A DNA stretch of 64,000 nt from Gelatiniphilus marinus (GTDB lineage: Bacteria; Bacteroidota; Bacteroidia; Flavobacteriales; Flavobacteriaceae): NCBI RefSeq assembly GCF_042678305.1, contig NZ_JBHUDT010000002.1; one strand, 5' to 3'. Below, one piece after another: positions 7,497-15,802 of the stretch. Below the pieces are notes generated by a model. It was not told the DNA's origin. It did no database searches and saw nothing but the letters and a program-made list of their open reading frames with translations. The position numbers and the translations under genes were made by a program. Positions within the stretch are counted from its first letter, which is position 1. Each line of letters starts with the position of its first letter.

Positions 7497-8558
7497 ATGA
7501 AATTGAAATTACTACTACTAATATTTACGCTTATCCTTTTTAATTGTTCAATCCCGAACACACTTTTATTTGTTGGTACTTATACCAATGGCGACAGCGA
7601 AGGCATTTATCAATTTCAATTTAATTCTGAAACTGGAGCATTAACCGAAAAAAAATTGGCAACTACTTCTAAAAACCCTTCATTTATAACCTATTCGCCC
7701 GATAAAAATTATTTGTATGCCGTTAATGAAAATGAAAATGGTTCTGTTTCGGCTTTTAAAGTGGAAGACAATAAAACCCTAACATTCATAAATAAAGTGA
7801 GTACACAAGGGGCGCACCCTTGCCATGTTGCAATTAACGCACAAGGCGATAAAGCTGTTGTTTCAAATTATACGGGTGGAAATTTCTCGTTGCATAATAT
7901 TAAAAATGATGGCGCATTGAATGAGGCATTTCAAGTTTTAGATCATAAAACCGATAGTATTGTTTCGCACGCACATTCAGCTCAATTTTTTAATGATGAT
8001 TTATATGCTTCCGATTTAGGGCGTAATGCTGTTTTTAATTATCGCTTGGCTAATAATAAATATGAGTTGATTTCGCCATCAATTGTAAATTTAGAGAGTA
8101 ATTCTGGCCCAAGACATTTTTCGCTGACTAAAGATGGTAATTTTATTTACATGATAAACGAACTTTCCAGCACGATTACGTCAGCTAAAAAAACAGAAAA
8201 GGGGTTTGAATTTATTGAAACGCTTTTAACTTTAGACGATGATTTTAAAGGAATAAGCTACTGTGCCGATATCCATTTATCCAAAGACGAGCAATTTTTA
8301 TATGGCTCTAACCGTGGCGAAAACTCTATTGTTGTTTTTAGGCGAGACACCGTTTTCGGTAAACTAAATAAAATACAAAACATGAGTGTTCATGGCAATT
8401 GGCCTCGTAATTTCACTATCGATCCAACGGGTAAATTCTTGTTGGTAGCCAATCAAAAAAGCAACAATATTTCTGTTTTTAAGATTGATAAAATTAGCGG
8501 AACACTCAGCTTTTTACATGCTGTAGAATTGTCTTCTCCAGTATGTTTATTATTCTAA
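7497..8558 (+). CDS. lactonase family (seven-bladed beta-propeller) lipoprotein
   Basis: 353 residues. A hydrophobic signal ends at Leu-Phe-Asn-Cys17, a lipobox. The rest matches the 6-phosphogluconolactonase-type lactonase family: LLFVGTYTNGDSEGIYQFQF at the start, then repeated YLYAVNE, GAHPCHVAIN, SNYTGGNFSLH, GPRHFSLTKDG and GNWPRNFTIDPTGKFLLVAN blades. Family members hydrolyse sugar or other lactones, but the lipoprotein signal puts this one in the envelope, so a cytosolic pentose-phosphate role is unlikely. It stands alone, ahead of rpsP. The substrate is not evident. Confidence 0.8.
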   Translation: MKLKLLLLIFTLILFNCSIPNTLLFVGTYTNGDSEGIYQFQFNSETGALTEKKLATTSKNPSFITYSPDKNYLYAVNENENGSVSAFKVEDNKTLTFINKVSTQGAHPCHVAINAQGDKAVVSNYTGGNFSLHNIKNDGALNEAFQVLDHKTDSIVSHAHSAQFFNDDLYASDLGRNAVFNYRLANNKYELISPSIVNLESNSGPRHFSLTKDGNFIYMINELSSTITSAKKTEKGFEFIETLLTLDDDFKGISYCADIHLSKDEQFLYGSNRGENSIVVFRRDTVFGKLNKIQNMSVHGNWPRNFTIDPTGKFLLVANQKSNNISVFKIDKISGTLSFLHAVELSSPVCLLF

Positions 8559-8587
8559 ATAAAATACTGATAATTAAAAAAATATAG

Positions 8588-8774
8588 TATCTTTGCGCCC
8601 TCAATAAAGAATTTTTAAATGTGAAACATTTCTCATTAGAAATGAGATCAAAATTCTTTATTTAGATTCCCGATTTCTCGGGAATGACAATTTAAACGGA
8701 AATCTTGAAGCAAAACTTCAAGAATTTTTTTTCAATTAATAACCGAGGTCGAGAACCTCAAATAATTAATTATT
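8588..8774 (+). promoter_or_regulatory. rpsP promoter and structured 5' leader
   Basis: TATCTTTG (8588-8595) is a -7 box, so transcription should begin near 8602. The first transcribed bases form one arm of a perfect 13-bp inverted repeat (8603-8615 with 8650-8662). Inside it two stems exclude each other: CATTTCT/AGAAATG (8627-8644) and TCTCATT/AATGAGA (8631-8647). Next come a CCCGA/TCGGG hairpin (8665-8688), a terminator-like hairpin (8703-8732) and GAGGT/ACCTC (8745-8759) just before the start codon. This is more structure than expected by chance and suggests leader control of S16. Confidence 0.6.
8703..8732 (+). terminator. intrinsic terminator-like hairpin inside the rpsP leader
   Basis: TCTTGAAG-CAAAA-CTTCAAGA (8703-8723) is an 8-bp perfect stem followed by A and eight T. 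It lies between the rpsP promoter and the rpsP start, so it could act as an attenuator. If the promoter at 8588 is not used, it would simply end the lactonase transcript. Confidence 0.6.
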
Positions 8775-9326
8775 ATGCCAGTAAAAATTAGATTACAAAG
8801 ACACGGTAAAAAAGGGAAGCCTTACTACTGGATCGTAGCAGCAGATTCACGATCAAAAAGAGATGGTAAATATCTAGAAAAATTAGGTGCTTACAATCCA
8901 AACACAAACCCAGCAACTGTTGAGTTAAACGTTGATAGTGCTGTTAAATGGTTGCAAAATGGTGCACAACCAACCGATACGGCAAAAAACCTTTTATCGT
9001 ACAAAGGGGCTTTACTAAAAAACCACTTAGTAGGCGGTGTTAGAAAAGGCGCTTTAACCGAAGAGCAAGCTGAAGCTAAATTCACGGCTTGGTTAGAGGA
9101 GAAAGCAAACAAAATTCAAGCAAAAGCCGATGGTTTATCAGAAGCCGATGCGAAAGCTAAAGCAGAAGCACTAGCTGCCGAAAAAGCGGTTAACGAAGCA
9201 AGAATAGCTGCGGCTGCTCCTGTTGTTGATGAAGAAGTAGCTGAAGATGCTGCGCCTGTTGTTGAAGAAGCAAAAGAAGAAGCGGCTCCTGCTGCTGAAA
9301 CTGAAGCTCCTAAAAAAGAAGAATAA
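8775..9326 (+). CDS. rpsP: 30S ribosomal protein S16 with long C-terminal extension
   Basis: 183 residues. Residues 1-85 are canonical S16 (MPVKIRLQRHGKKGKPYYWI, ADSRSKRDGKYLEKLGAYNP, VKWLQNGAQPTDTAKNLL), a protein that stabilises assembly of the small subunit. The remainder is an Ala/Glu/Lys-rich extension, with AEEQAEAKFTAWLEEKANK-like helices and a Val-Val-Glu-Glu-rich end, without enzymatic motifs. Bacteria such as E. coli have only about 82 residues; long acidic tails are usual in Bacteroidota. It is followed by a strong terminator, then rimM, the common rpsP-rimM order, but here the two are separately bounded. Confidence 0.96.
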   Translation: MPVKIRLQRHGKKGKPYYWIVAADSRSKRDGKYLEKLGAYNPNTNPATVELNVDSAVKWLQNGAQPTDTAKNLLSYKGALLKNHLVGGVRKGALTEEQAEAKFTAWLEEKANKIQAKADGLSEADAKAKAEALAAEKAVNEARIAAAAPVVDEEVAEDAAPVVEEAKEEAAPAAETEAPKKEE

Positions 9327-9349
9327 AAACATTTATTTTTATACTTTTA

Positions 9350-9378
9350 AACTCCGATAGACTTTATCGGAGTTTTTT
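9350..9378 (+). terminator. intrinsic terminator after rpsP
   Basis: AACTCCGATA-GACTT-TATCGGAGTT, a perfect 10-bp stem (9350-9374), followed by a run of T through 9378. It lies 23 bases after the rpsP stop and would reduce read-through into rimM. Confidence 0.9.
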
Positions 9379-9502
9379 ATTTAATCAAACTCTTAAAAAG
9401 TTTGTTTAAATAATTCCCATGAATATGGGAATCTTATTAACTTTGGATAAACTTGAAATAGATTTCCGCCATCGCGGGAATGAAAAAAAATATCAACTTT
9501 CA

Positions 9503-10027
9503 ATGCAAAAAGAAGATTGTTTTTATTTAGGGAAAATTGTAAAAAAGTACAGCTTTAAAGGCGAGGTTTTGGCAAAGCTAGATACCGACGAGCCCGATAT
9601 TTACGAAAATCTCGACGCTGTTTTTTTAGAACTGCGAAACAACCTTGTGCCTTTTTTTGTTGAAAGCTCGCAACTCCACAAATCTGAATTGTTGCGTATT
9701 AAATTTGAAGACGTAGATACCGAAGCCGATGCAGATGCCATTATGAAAAGCCATTTGTATTTACCGCTCGACCTATTGCCGAAACTAGAAGGCGACAAGT
9801 TTTATTTTCACGAAGTTATTGGGTTTACCGTTAAAGACAAAAACTTCGGGAAAGTTGGAACAATAAAAAACATTAACGATTCCACAGCGCAAGCGCTTTT
9901 TGAAATAGACCGTGATGGTGTTGAAATTTTAATACCAATGAATGATGAGTTTATTGAAAAAGTTGACAGGGGCAACAAAACCATTATTGTTGAAACCCCC
10001 GAAGGGTTAATAGATTTATACCTTTAA
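9503..10027 (+). CDS. rimM: ribosome maturation factor RimM
   Basis: 174 residues from the ATG at 9503. RimM binds S19 and helps 30S head maturation. YLGKIVKKYSFKGEVLAKLDTD is the N-terminal beta-barrel signature and FYFHEVIGFTV the start of the PRC-barrel domain. An ATG at 9419 in the same frame would add 28 residues, but those bases include a dispersed hairpin (9461-9482) translated as DFRHRGNEKK, and RimM proteins begin at MQKEDC-like sequence, so the later start is preferred. The end is 2 bases from the convergent gene at 10030. Confidence 0.92.
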   Translation: MQKEDCFYLGKIVKKYSFKGEVLAKLDTDEPDIYENLDAVFLELRNNLVPFFVESSQLHKSELLRIKFEDVDTEADADAIMKSHLYLPLDLLPKLEGDKFYFHEVIGFTVKDKNFGKVGTIKNINDSTAQALFEIDRDGVEILIPMNDEFIEKVDRGNKTIIVETPEGLIDLYL

Positions 10028-10029
10028 AA

Positions 10030-10479
10030 CTAAGCAACAAAAGCATGTTCTCGTTTTAAAGTGCGCATAGTAGCTTGCACACTATCTCTTTGTTTCAATA
10101 TGGTTTTACATAAATGTAGTGGCAGGTTCATTTGCATTAACAACTCATTGTATTTATTAATAGTTTCCTTTTTTAAATTAAAAACCTGTTCTAATAAATC
10201 GTCTTCATTTTGCAACAAAATTAAATTTCTAAAACGCATCCTGGTTTTATAAAAACCCTTGCTTAAACTACCCAATAATTTTGGCGTTTCGTTAAGGTTT
10301 TTTATTTCAAATCTCAGTGCTTCACCAAATTTACTTCTTTCAAAAGCCCTTTCTTTAAAAAAGATTTTCAAAGTTTTATCGTTTACGCTATTGTAAGCTT
10401 CAATATATATTTTCTCGACCTCGTGTGTGTAAATCAACAAACCGTTTAACTTAGCTAAAATCTTATTTGGATCCTTCAT
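10030..10479 (-). CDS. PA2169/DUF2383-like four-helix-bundle protein
   Basis: 149 residues, all helical, no signal peptide. The start (LNGLLIYTHEVEKIYIEAYNSV, then FFKERAFERSKFGEALRFEI) fits the ferritin-like PA2169/DUF2383 family, although several acidic metal ligands of true ferritins are not obvious. Function of the family is unknown; a stress-related role is often suggested. It is a single gene, tail to tail with rimM and divergent from trmN6. The family assignment is by pattern only. Confidence 0.55.
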   Translation of the reverse strand: MKDPNKILAKLNGLLIYTHEVEKIYIEAYNSVNDKTLKIFFKERAFERSKFGEALRFEIKNLNETPKLLGSLSKGFYKTRMRFRNLILLQNEDDLLEQVFNLKKETINKYNELLMQMNLPLHLCKTILKQRDSVQATMRTLKREHAFVA

Positions 10480-10603
10480 AATTATCTAGATTTTTAATCT
10501 TTTAAAGATTATATACGATTATATAACCCGTTTTAGAGTTAAAAATTATCAATTTTAACATACTTTAGCACATTTTAACTATTTCTTTAATAAAAAAAAA
10601 CAC

Positions 10604-11335
10604 ATGTCCAGTACACCGTTTGTTTTTAAAAAATTTACCGTTAACCAGGACCAATGTGCCATGAAAATTGGTACGGACAGCGTTTTGCTTGGGGCTTGGG
10701 CTTCATTAAAAAAAAATCCGTTTTCAATTTTAGATATTGGCGCCGGCACCGGTGTTATCTCACTTATGCTGGCACAACGCAGCAACGCTGAATTGATTGA
10801 TGCCATTGAAATTGACGATAACGCTTACGAACAATGTGTTGAAAATTTTGAAGCATCTCCGTGGGGAGACCGATTGTTTTGTTATCACGCCTCGCTGGAA
10901 GCTTTTACAGAAGAAATTGAAGATAAATACGATTTAATTATATCGAATCCGCCATTTTATTCTGAAGATTATAAAACAGAAAACAAACCCCGTGATTTAG
11001 CTCGATTTACCGATGCGATGCCTTTTGCGCATCTTATCGAATCTGTTTCGAAATTACTTTCAGAACAGGGCACTTTCTCTGTAATCATTCCTTTTAAAGA
11101 AGAGTTGAAATTTATCGATTTAGCCTCAAAAGCAAACCTGTTTCCAAATAACATTTTGCATGTAAAAGGCAATCCAACTTCAGAAATCAAGCGTAGTTTA
11201 ATCGAATTTTCTTTCCGCGAAAGCGATAACCCTCCAGATTGTATAAAAACCGAAGTATTGATTATTGAAACCCAAAGGCATCAATACACCCAAGATTACA
11301 TAAGGTTAACCCAAGATTTCTACTTAAAAATGTAA
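10604..11335 (+). CDS. tRNA1(Val) A37 N6-methyltransferase (TrmN6/YfiC type)
   Basis: 243 residues. It uses SAM to methylate adenine 37 of tRNA1(Val) in E. coli. Visible are FTVNQDQCAMKIGTDSVLLGAWA at the start, the SAM-binding motif ILDIGAGTGVISLMLAQR, an acidic loop AIEIDDNAYEQC and the catalytic N6-adenine motif NPPFY. TACTTTAG at 10561-10568 is a possible -7 box. It is divergent from the four-helix protein gene and stands alone. The tRNA target is taken from the family. Confidence 0.88.
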   Translation: MSSTPFVFKKFTVNQDQCAMKIGTDSVLLGAWASLKKNPFSILDIGAGTGVISLMLAQRSNAELIDAIEIDDNAYEQCVENFEASPWGDRLFCYHASLEAFTEEIEDKYDLIISNPPFYSEDYKTENKPRDLARFTDAMPFAHLIESVSKLLSEQGTFSVIIPFKEELKFIDLASKANLFPNNILHVKGNPTSEIKRSLIEFSFRESDNPPDCIKTEVLIIETQRHQYTQDYIRLTQDFYLKM

Positions 11336-11451
11336 CCCATTACGTGTAGATTGGTTAAATTTGAATACTTGATATTTAAAATTCTTATATAAAGCAGTGC
11401 ATTTATTGTTATTATAATAATGATGTGTTTTAAACTTAAAACGAATCTATA

Positions 11452-12630
11452 ATGAAACCAGATTTATTTGAAGCTCCAGACTATTACAATTTAGACGAAC
11501 TTTTAACCGAAGAGCACAAGTTGGTGCGCGACGCTGCCAGAGCATGGGTAAAACGCGATGTGTCGCCAATAATTGAAGAATACGCCCAAAAAGCTGAGTT
11601 CCCAAAACAAATAGTAAGCGGATTGGCAGAGATTGGTGCTTTTGGCCCCTACATTCCCGAGGAATATGGTGGCGCTGGATTAGACCAAATTTCTTATGGA
11701 TTGATTATGCAGGAAATTGAGCGCGGCGATTCTGGAGTGCGCAGTACGGCATCGGTACAATCGTCTTTGGTAATGTATCCTATTTGGAAATACGGTAACC
11801 AAGCGCAGCGTAAAAAATACTTACCAAAACTGGCTAGTGGCGAATGGATTGGCTGTTTTGGTTTAACCGAACCGGATCACGGTAGCAACCCTGGTGGAAT
11901 GACCACTAATTTTAAGGATATGGGCGATCACTACCTTTTAAACGGTGCCAAAATGTGGATAAGCAATGCTCCTTTTGCAGAAATTGCCGTGGTTTGGGCA
12001 AAAAATGAAGAAGGCCGCATTTACGGATTGATTGTTGAGCGTGGTATGGAAGGTTTTTCAACCCCTGAAACCCATAACAAATGGTCGCTTCGTGCGAGCG
12101 CAACCGGCGAACTTATTTTTGATAATGTTAAAGTGCCAAAAGAAAATTTATTACCCAACAAATCTGGTTTAGGAGCGCCGCTTGGTTGTTTGGATTCGGC
12201 TCGTTACGGTATTGCCTGGGGCGCTATTGGCGCTGCCATGGACTGCTATGATACGGCTTTGCGGTATAGTAAAGAACGCATCCAGTTTGGGAAACCCATT
12301 GGGCAATTTCAGCTGCAACAAAAAAAATTAGCTGAAATGATTACCGAAATTACCAAAGCCCAACTTTTAACATGGAGACTTGGAGTGCTGCGAAATGAAG
12401 GGAAAGCCACATCGGCACAAATATCGATGGCGAAACGCAACAATGTGGATATGGCTATTAATATTGCCCGCGAAGCCAGACAAATGTTAGGCGGCATGGG
12501 CATTACTGGCGAATATTCCATTATGCGACATTCCATGAATTTAGAAAGTGTGATTACTTATGAAGGCACGCACGATATTCATTTATTAATTACCGGACTA
12601 GATATTACAGGGCTTAACGCTTTTAAATAG
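11452..12630 (+). CDS. acyl-CoA dehydrogenase, glutaryl-CoA dehydrogenase type
   Basis: 392 residues, FAD flavoprotein. The sequence follows glutaryl-CoA dehydrogenases closely: STASVQSSLVMYPIWKYG, GCFGLTEPDHGSNPGGM, SLRASATGELIFDNV, LDSARYGIAWGAIGA, RQMLGGMGITGEY and TYEGTHDIH, where Glu371 is the catalytic base. This enzyme converts glutaryl-CoA to crotonyl-CoA in lysine and tryptophan breakdown. No other genes of that route are near, and relatives in Bacteroidota may act on other short acyl-CoAs, so the substrate is likely but not proven. Confidence 0.88.
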   Translation: MKPDLFEAPDYYNLDELLTEEHKLVRDAARAWVKRDVSPIIEEYAQKAEFPKQIVSGLAEIGAFGPYIPEEYGGAGLDQISYGLIMQEIERGDSGVRSTASVQSSLVMYPIWKYGNQAQRKKYLPKLASGEWIGCFGLTEPDHGSNPGGMTTNFKDMGDHYLLNGAKMWISNAPFAEIAVVWAKNEEGRIYGLIVERGMEGFSTPETHNKWSLRASATGELIFDNVKVPKENLLPNKSGLGAPLGCLDSARYGIAWGAIGAAMDCYDTALRYSKERIQFGKPIGQFQLQQKKLAEMITEITKAQLLTWRLGVLRNEGKATSAQISMAKRNNVDMAINIAREARQMLGGMGITGEYSIMRHSMNLESVITYEGTHDIHLLITGLDITGLNAFK

Positions 12631-12690
12631 AGGCTAAGCCACATTTGGCAACTCACCCTTGTAAATAATTTATTTAAATAAGAGTAATAG

Positions 12691-12720
12691 ATGCTTCTTA
12701 TTAATTGGGAAGCATTTTTT
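12691..12720 (+). terminator. intrinsic terminator after the acyl-CoA dehydrogenase gene
   Basis: ATGCTTC (12691-12697) pairs with GAAGCAT (12709-12715), extended by T-G pairs, followed by a run of T. It lies 60 bases after the stop and 27 bases before the next start. Confidence 0.75.
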
Positions 12721-12746
12721 ATTGAAATTTGTTTAAATTTACCTTT

Positions 12747-13655
12747 ATGTTCTCCTCAAAAAAAAGATTGGATAAGGCTTATGCAACCGCTAAAATCATT
12801 GATTTTGATGATGCTAGCAAGTTTATCATTTTTAGTGATTGCCACCGTGGCGACAATAGTTTTGCTGATGATTTTGCCAATAACCGAAATATCTATTTCC
12901 ATGCCTTAAAGCATTATTACGCCGAGGGTTTTCAGTATTGCGAACTGGGTGATGGCGACGAATTATGGGAAAACCTATCATTTAACGCCATATTAAATGC
13001 CCATAAAAATGTGTATATGCTTATGAGGCTGTTTCATAAAGCCAACAGATTACACATGATTTGGGGAAACCACGATATGGTATACAGAAATCCGGCATAC
13101 GTAAAAAAGCATTTGTCAACTTATTTTGACCCAAAAATTGGAGAAGATGTAGAGCTTTTTGGAGATATAACGTACCACGAAGGCATTGTTTTAAAACATT
13201 GCAAAACGGGTCAAGAATTATTTTTAACCCACGGTCATCAAGCCGATTGGTGGAATTATTTATTTTGGAAATGGAGTCGATTTATGGTCCGGGTGCTGTG
13301 GAAGCCCTTAAATGTTATGGGAATTGCCGACCCCACAAGTCCCGCAAAAAACTATACCGAACTTATTAAAGTAGAGCGCAGAACAAAAAAATGGATAGCA
13401 GAAAACAATAATCTATTAACTATTGCAGGGCATACCCATCGTCCACGATTTCCCAAGCCTGGAGATATTGCCTTTTTTAACGATGGCAGTTGCGTGCATC
13501 CGCGAAGCATTACGGGCATTGAAATTGAACATGGTAAAATATCATTAATAAAATGGCAAATTGCCACTAAAGAAGACGGCACGCTGCAAATTGTAAGGGT
13601 ATTGCTAGAAGGCCCTAAAAGATTGCAGGATTACAAAACAGAAACCATACTTTAA
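12747..13655 (+). CDS. calcineurin-like metallophosphoesterase
   Basis: 302 residues from ATG 12747 (an upstream in-frame TTG at 12729 is less likely). All metal-binding motifs of the family are present in order: FSDCHRGD, GDGDELWE, WGNHDMV, LTHGHQADWW and AGHTHRPRF. Two metal ions are expected in the active site. A hydrophobic WNYLFWKWSRFMVRVLW stretch follows the fourth motif and may touch membrane or lipid substrate, reminiscent of LpxH-like enzymes, but there is no firm basis to name a substrate. It is convergent with the ferredoxin gene, 28 bases apart. Confidence 0.85.
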   Translation: MFSSKKRLDKAYATAKIIDFDDASKFIIFSDCHRGDNSFADDFANNRNIYFHALKHYYAEGFQYCELGDGDELWENLSFNAILNAHKNVYMLMRLFHKANRLHMIWGNHDMVYRNPAYVKKHLSTYFDPKIGEDVELFGDITYHEGIVLKHCKTGQELFLTHGHQADWWNYLFWKWSRFMVRVLWKPLNVMGIADPTSPAKNYTELIKVERRTKKWIAENNNLLTIAGHTHRPRFPKPGDIAFFNDGSCVHPRSITGIEIEHGKISLIKWQIATKEDGTLQIVRVLLEGPKRLQDYKTETIL

Positions 13656-13683
13656 GGCAATTTAAAAAGTATAAAATAAAAGA

Positions 13684-14016
13684 TTAACTCTCGGGAGCCA
13701 GTTCCACTTCCAGCCCCTCCATATCTGGAGTTATTTGTATTTGGCAGCCCAAGCGACTGTTTTCCTTAACATCAAAAGCTTCAGAAAGCATGGCCTCTTC
13801 ATCGTCCGTCATTACCGGAAGCTCATGTTTAGAAACAACATAACATTGGCATGAGGCGCACATGGCCATTCCGCCGCAAACACCAATAGTTCCTTCTGGT
13901 GCAAGCTCGTAAGAACGTACTACTTCCATAAGGTTCATGGCCATATCTGTTGGGGCAACAATCTCGTGCGTTACTCCGTCTCTGTCTGTGATTTTTATAT
14001 TTACGTCTTGTTCCAT
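13684..14016 (-). CDS. 2Fe-2S ferredoxin, adrenodoxin type
   Basis: 110 residues. Cys47-x5-Cys53-x2-Cys56 in GVCGGMAMCASCQ and Cys91 in RLGCQI are the four ligands of a [2Fe-2S] cluster; an extra Cys58 is also present. The RLGCQ context is that of ISC-type/adrenodoxin ferredoxins, which give electrons to Fe-S assembly or to oxygenases. Neighbours on the same strand are Nfu and Mrp, both Fe-S carriers, which favours a role in cluster assembly. The gap to nfu is about 117 bases, so it may have its own promoter. Confidence 0.9.
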   Translation of the reverse strand: MEQDVNIKITDRDGVTHEIVAPTDMAMNLMEVVRSYELAPEGTIGVCGGMAMCASCQCYVVSKHELPVMTDDEEAMLSEAFDVKENSRLGCQIQITPDMEGLEVELAPES

Positions 14017-14133
14017 TTATCAATTTAACTTAAGCCAAATAAAGCTATAAAAAAGGTTTGGCAAAAATAAGCGTTTTGAATTATTTGAGAGTAAGTTTCC
14101 CTGATATTTTAAAAGGAATTATAGAGAGAAGAA

Positions 14134-14379
14134 TTAAGCTTCAATATTGACAACCTGCTTAATTTGGGGGGCGTGCTTTTTAATCGTCATTTCAACACCA
14201 GATTTAAGTGTCATTTGGTTAACGCTGCAGCCCACACATGCGCCTTGCAATTGGACCTTTACCAAGGTGTCGTCTTCCTCAATGGAGAGTAGGGAAATAT
14301 CGCCACCATCGCTTTGCAAAAACGGGCGGATTTCGTCGAGTGCTTTTTCTACGTTTAATTTAAGTTCTTCTGATGTCAT
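14134..14379 (-). CDS. NifU-like (Nfu) Fe-S scaffold protein
   Basis: 81 residues, a single NifU C-terminal domain. SDGGDISLL and LQGACVGCSVNQMTLKSGVE contain the CxxC pair (Cys48, Cys51) that binds a [4Fe-4S] cluster shared by a dimer. It passes clusters to target proteins. It is 64 bases downstream of mrp on the same strand and upstream of the ferredoxin, forming an Fe-S trio. Confidence 0.93.
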   Translation of the reverse strand: MTSEELKLNVEKALDEIRPFLQSDGGDISLLSIEEDDTLVKVQLQGACVGCSVNQMTLKSGVEMTIKKHAPQIKQVVNIEA

Positions 14380-14443
14380 AATCTATGTTTTCATCATTTT
14401 TAGCTTACCCAATAGCTACGTTAAGGATAAGGCCAAAAATGGC

Positions 14444-15583
14444 TTATTGTTTTTTTACAGCTGCACATCCGGCCATGGTTGTAATTTTAATAGCTTCGGT
14501 TGGTGGTAAGTCGTCATTTCTCCTAACCAATTCTTCCACTACATTTTGGGTTAGTTTTTCAAAAGCCTGCTCTAACGGTGTTGCAGTTTGTAACGCTGCC
14601 GGACGACCAACATCGCCTGCCTCACGAATACTTTGCACCAATGGTAAATCGCCTAAAAAGGGTACTTTTAAATCTTCTGATAGATTTTTTGCGCCCTCTT
14701 TTCCGAAGATGAAATATTTATTATCTGGTAATTCGGCAGGTGTAAAGTAAGCCATATTTTCAATAATTCCCAAAACAGGTACATTTATACTGTCTTGCTG
14801 AAACATGGCTACGCCTTTTTTGGCATCGGCCAAGGCTACATTTTGTGGTGTGCTAACCACAACTGCGCCGGTAATAGGTAAGGCTTGCATGATGCTTAAA
14901 TGTATATCGCCGGTTCCGGGAGGTAAATCTATTAACATAAAATCGAGTTTGCCCCAATGGGCATCGAAAATCATTTGGTTTAAGGCTTTTGCCGCCATGG
15001 GGCCACGCCAAACAACCGCTTGATCGGGTTTAGTAAAAAAGCCAATGGAGAGTACTTTTACGCCGTAATTCTCTACCGGTTTCATTTTAGATTTTCCATT
15101 AATGTTTACTGCCAAAGGGCGTTCGGCCTCAACATCGAACATAATGGGTATGGATGGTCCGTAAATATCTGCATCCAAAACCCCGACTTTGAAGCCCATT
15201 TTTGATAAGGTTACCGCTAAATTTGCCGTTACCGTAGATTTACCAACGCCTCCTTTTCCAGAAGCTACGGCAATTATGTTTTTAATTCCCGGAATAGGTT
15301 GCCCTTTAATTACATTGGCTTTTGGTTTTGCGGGCGCATCTACTTTTACGTTTACGGTAATTTTTGCTTTTTCGTAAACTTGCTCGTGTATGGTTTTTAA
15401 AATATCGACCTCAACCCGTTTTTTGGCTTGCAAACTCGGGTTTGCAATGGTAATATCTACAATAACCTCATCACCAAAGGTGATAACGTTTTTTACGGCT
15501 TTGCTCTCTACCATATTCATGCCTTCTCCAGGAACGGTAATGGATTCGAGTGCTTTTAATATATCTTGTTTATTTAATTTCAC
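14444..15583 (-). CDS. Mrp/ApbC-family P-loop ATPase lacking the CPxC cluster motif
   Basis: 379 residues. Residues 1-90 are a DUF59/MIP18-like domain; then a deviant Walker A ASGKGGVGKSTVTANLA (about 108-124), DADIYGPSIP, and IDLPPGTGD. Mrp/Nbp35 ATPases insert Fe-S clusters into targets. In the classic proteins a CPxC motif near the C-terminus binds the cluster at the dimer interface. Here the corresponding place reads ENMAYFTPAELPDNKYFIFG without Cys, and the whole protein has one Cys, Cys374 in MAGCAAVKK. The neighbours nfu and ferredoxin still point to Fe-S work, possibly as an ATPase partner. Confidence 0.92.
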   Translation of the reverse strand: MKLNKQDILKALESITVPGEGMNMVESKAVKNVITFGDEVIVDITIANPSLQAKKRVEVDILKTIHEQVYEKAKITVNVKVDAPAKPKANVIKGQPIPGIKNIIAVASGKGGVGKSTVTANLAVTLSKMGFKVGVLDADIYGPSIPIMFDVEAERPLAVNINGKSKMKPVENYGVKVLSIGFFTKPDQAVVWRGPMAAKALNQMIFDAHWGKLDFMLIDLPPGTGDIHLSIMQALPITGAVVVSTPQNVALADAKKGVAMFQQDSINVPVLGIIENMAYFTPAELPDNKYFIFGKEGAKNLSEDLKVPFLGDLPLVQSIREAGDVGRPAALQTATPLEQAFEKLTQNVVEELVRRNDDLPPTEAIKITTMAGCAAVKKQ

Positions 15584-15706
15584 TGTAAATAATTTAGATT
15601 TATTCTAAAGTACAAATATAAATAATAAAGCTGAAATTTTGTAAGCCGAAGCTGGAAGTTTTTTATAATGCTATTGTTGAATTTTATGGCATGGAAATTT
15701 ATCATT

Positions 15707-15792
15707 ATTTGTAAATTTTTGAAGAATTAGGAAATAATTATATATTTTGTATATTTGATGATATTTGTGAATTTTACATAAATTAGGAAATA
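15707..15792 (+). promoter_or_regulatory. direct repeats and promoter upstream of fic
   Basis: Two 30-bp direct repeats (15707-15736 and 15763-15792), 25 of 30 bases alike and 56 bases apart, both end AATTAGGAAATA. TATATTTG (15750-15757), a -7 box, lies between them, so the second copy would be in the leader, ending 10 bases before the start codon. This is a plausible autoregulatory site for the wHTH domain of the Fic protein. Confidence 0.5.
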
Positions 15793-15802
15793 TTAGTTGA
15801 TT

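Noticed and set aside
9419..9502. Longer RimM start (28 more residues)
   Set aside because: The added bases contain a dispersed hairpin and give DFRHRGNEKK, which is not part of RimM; the family starts near MQKEDC.
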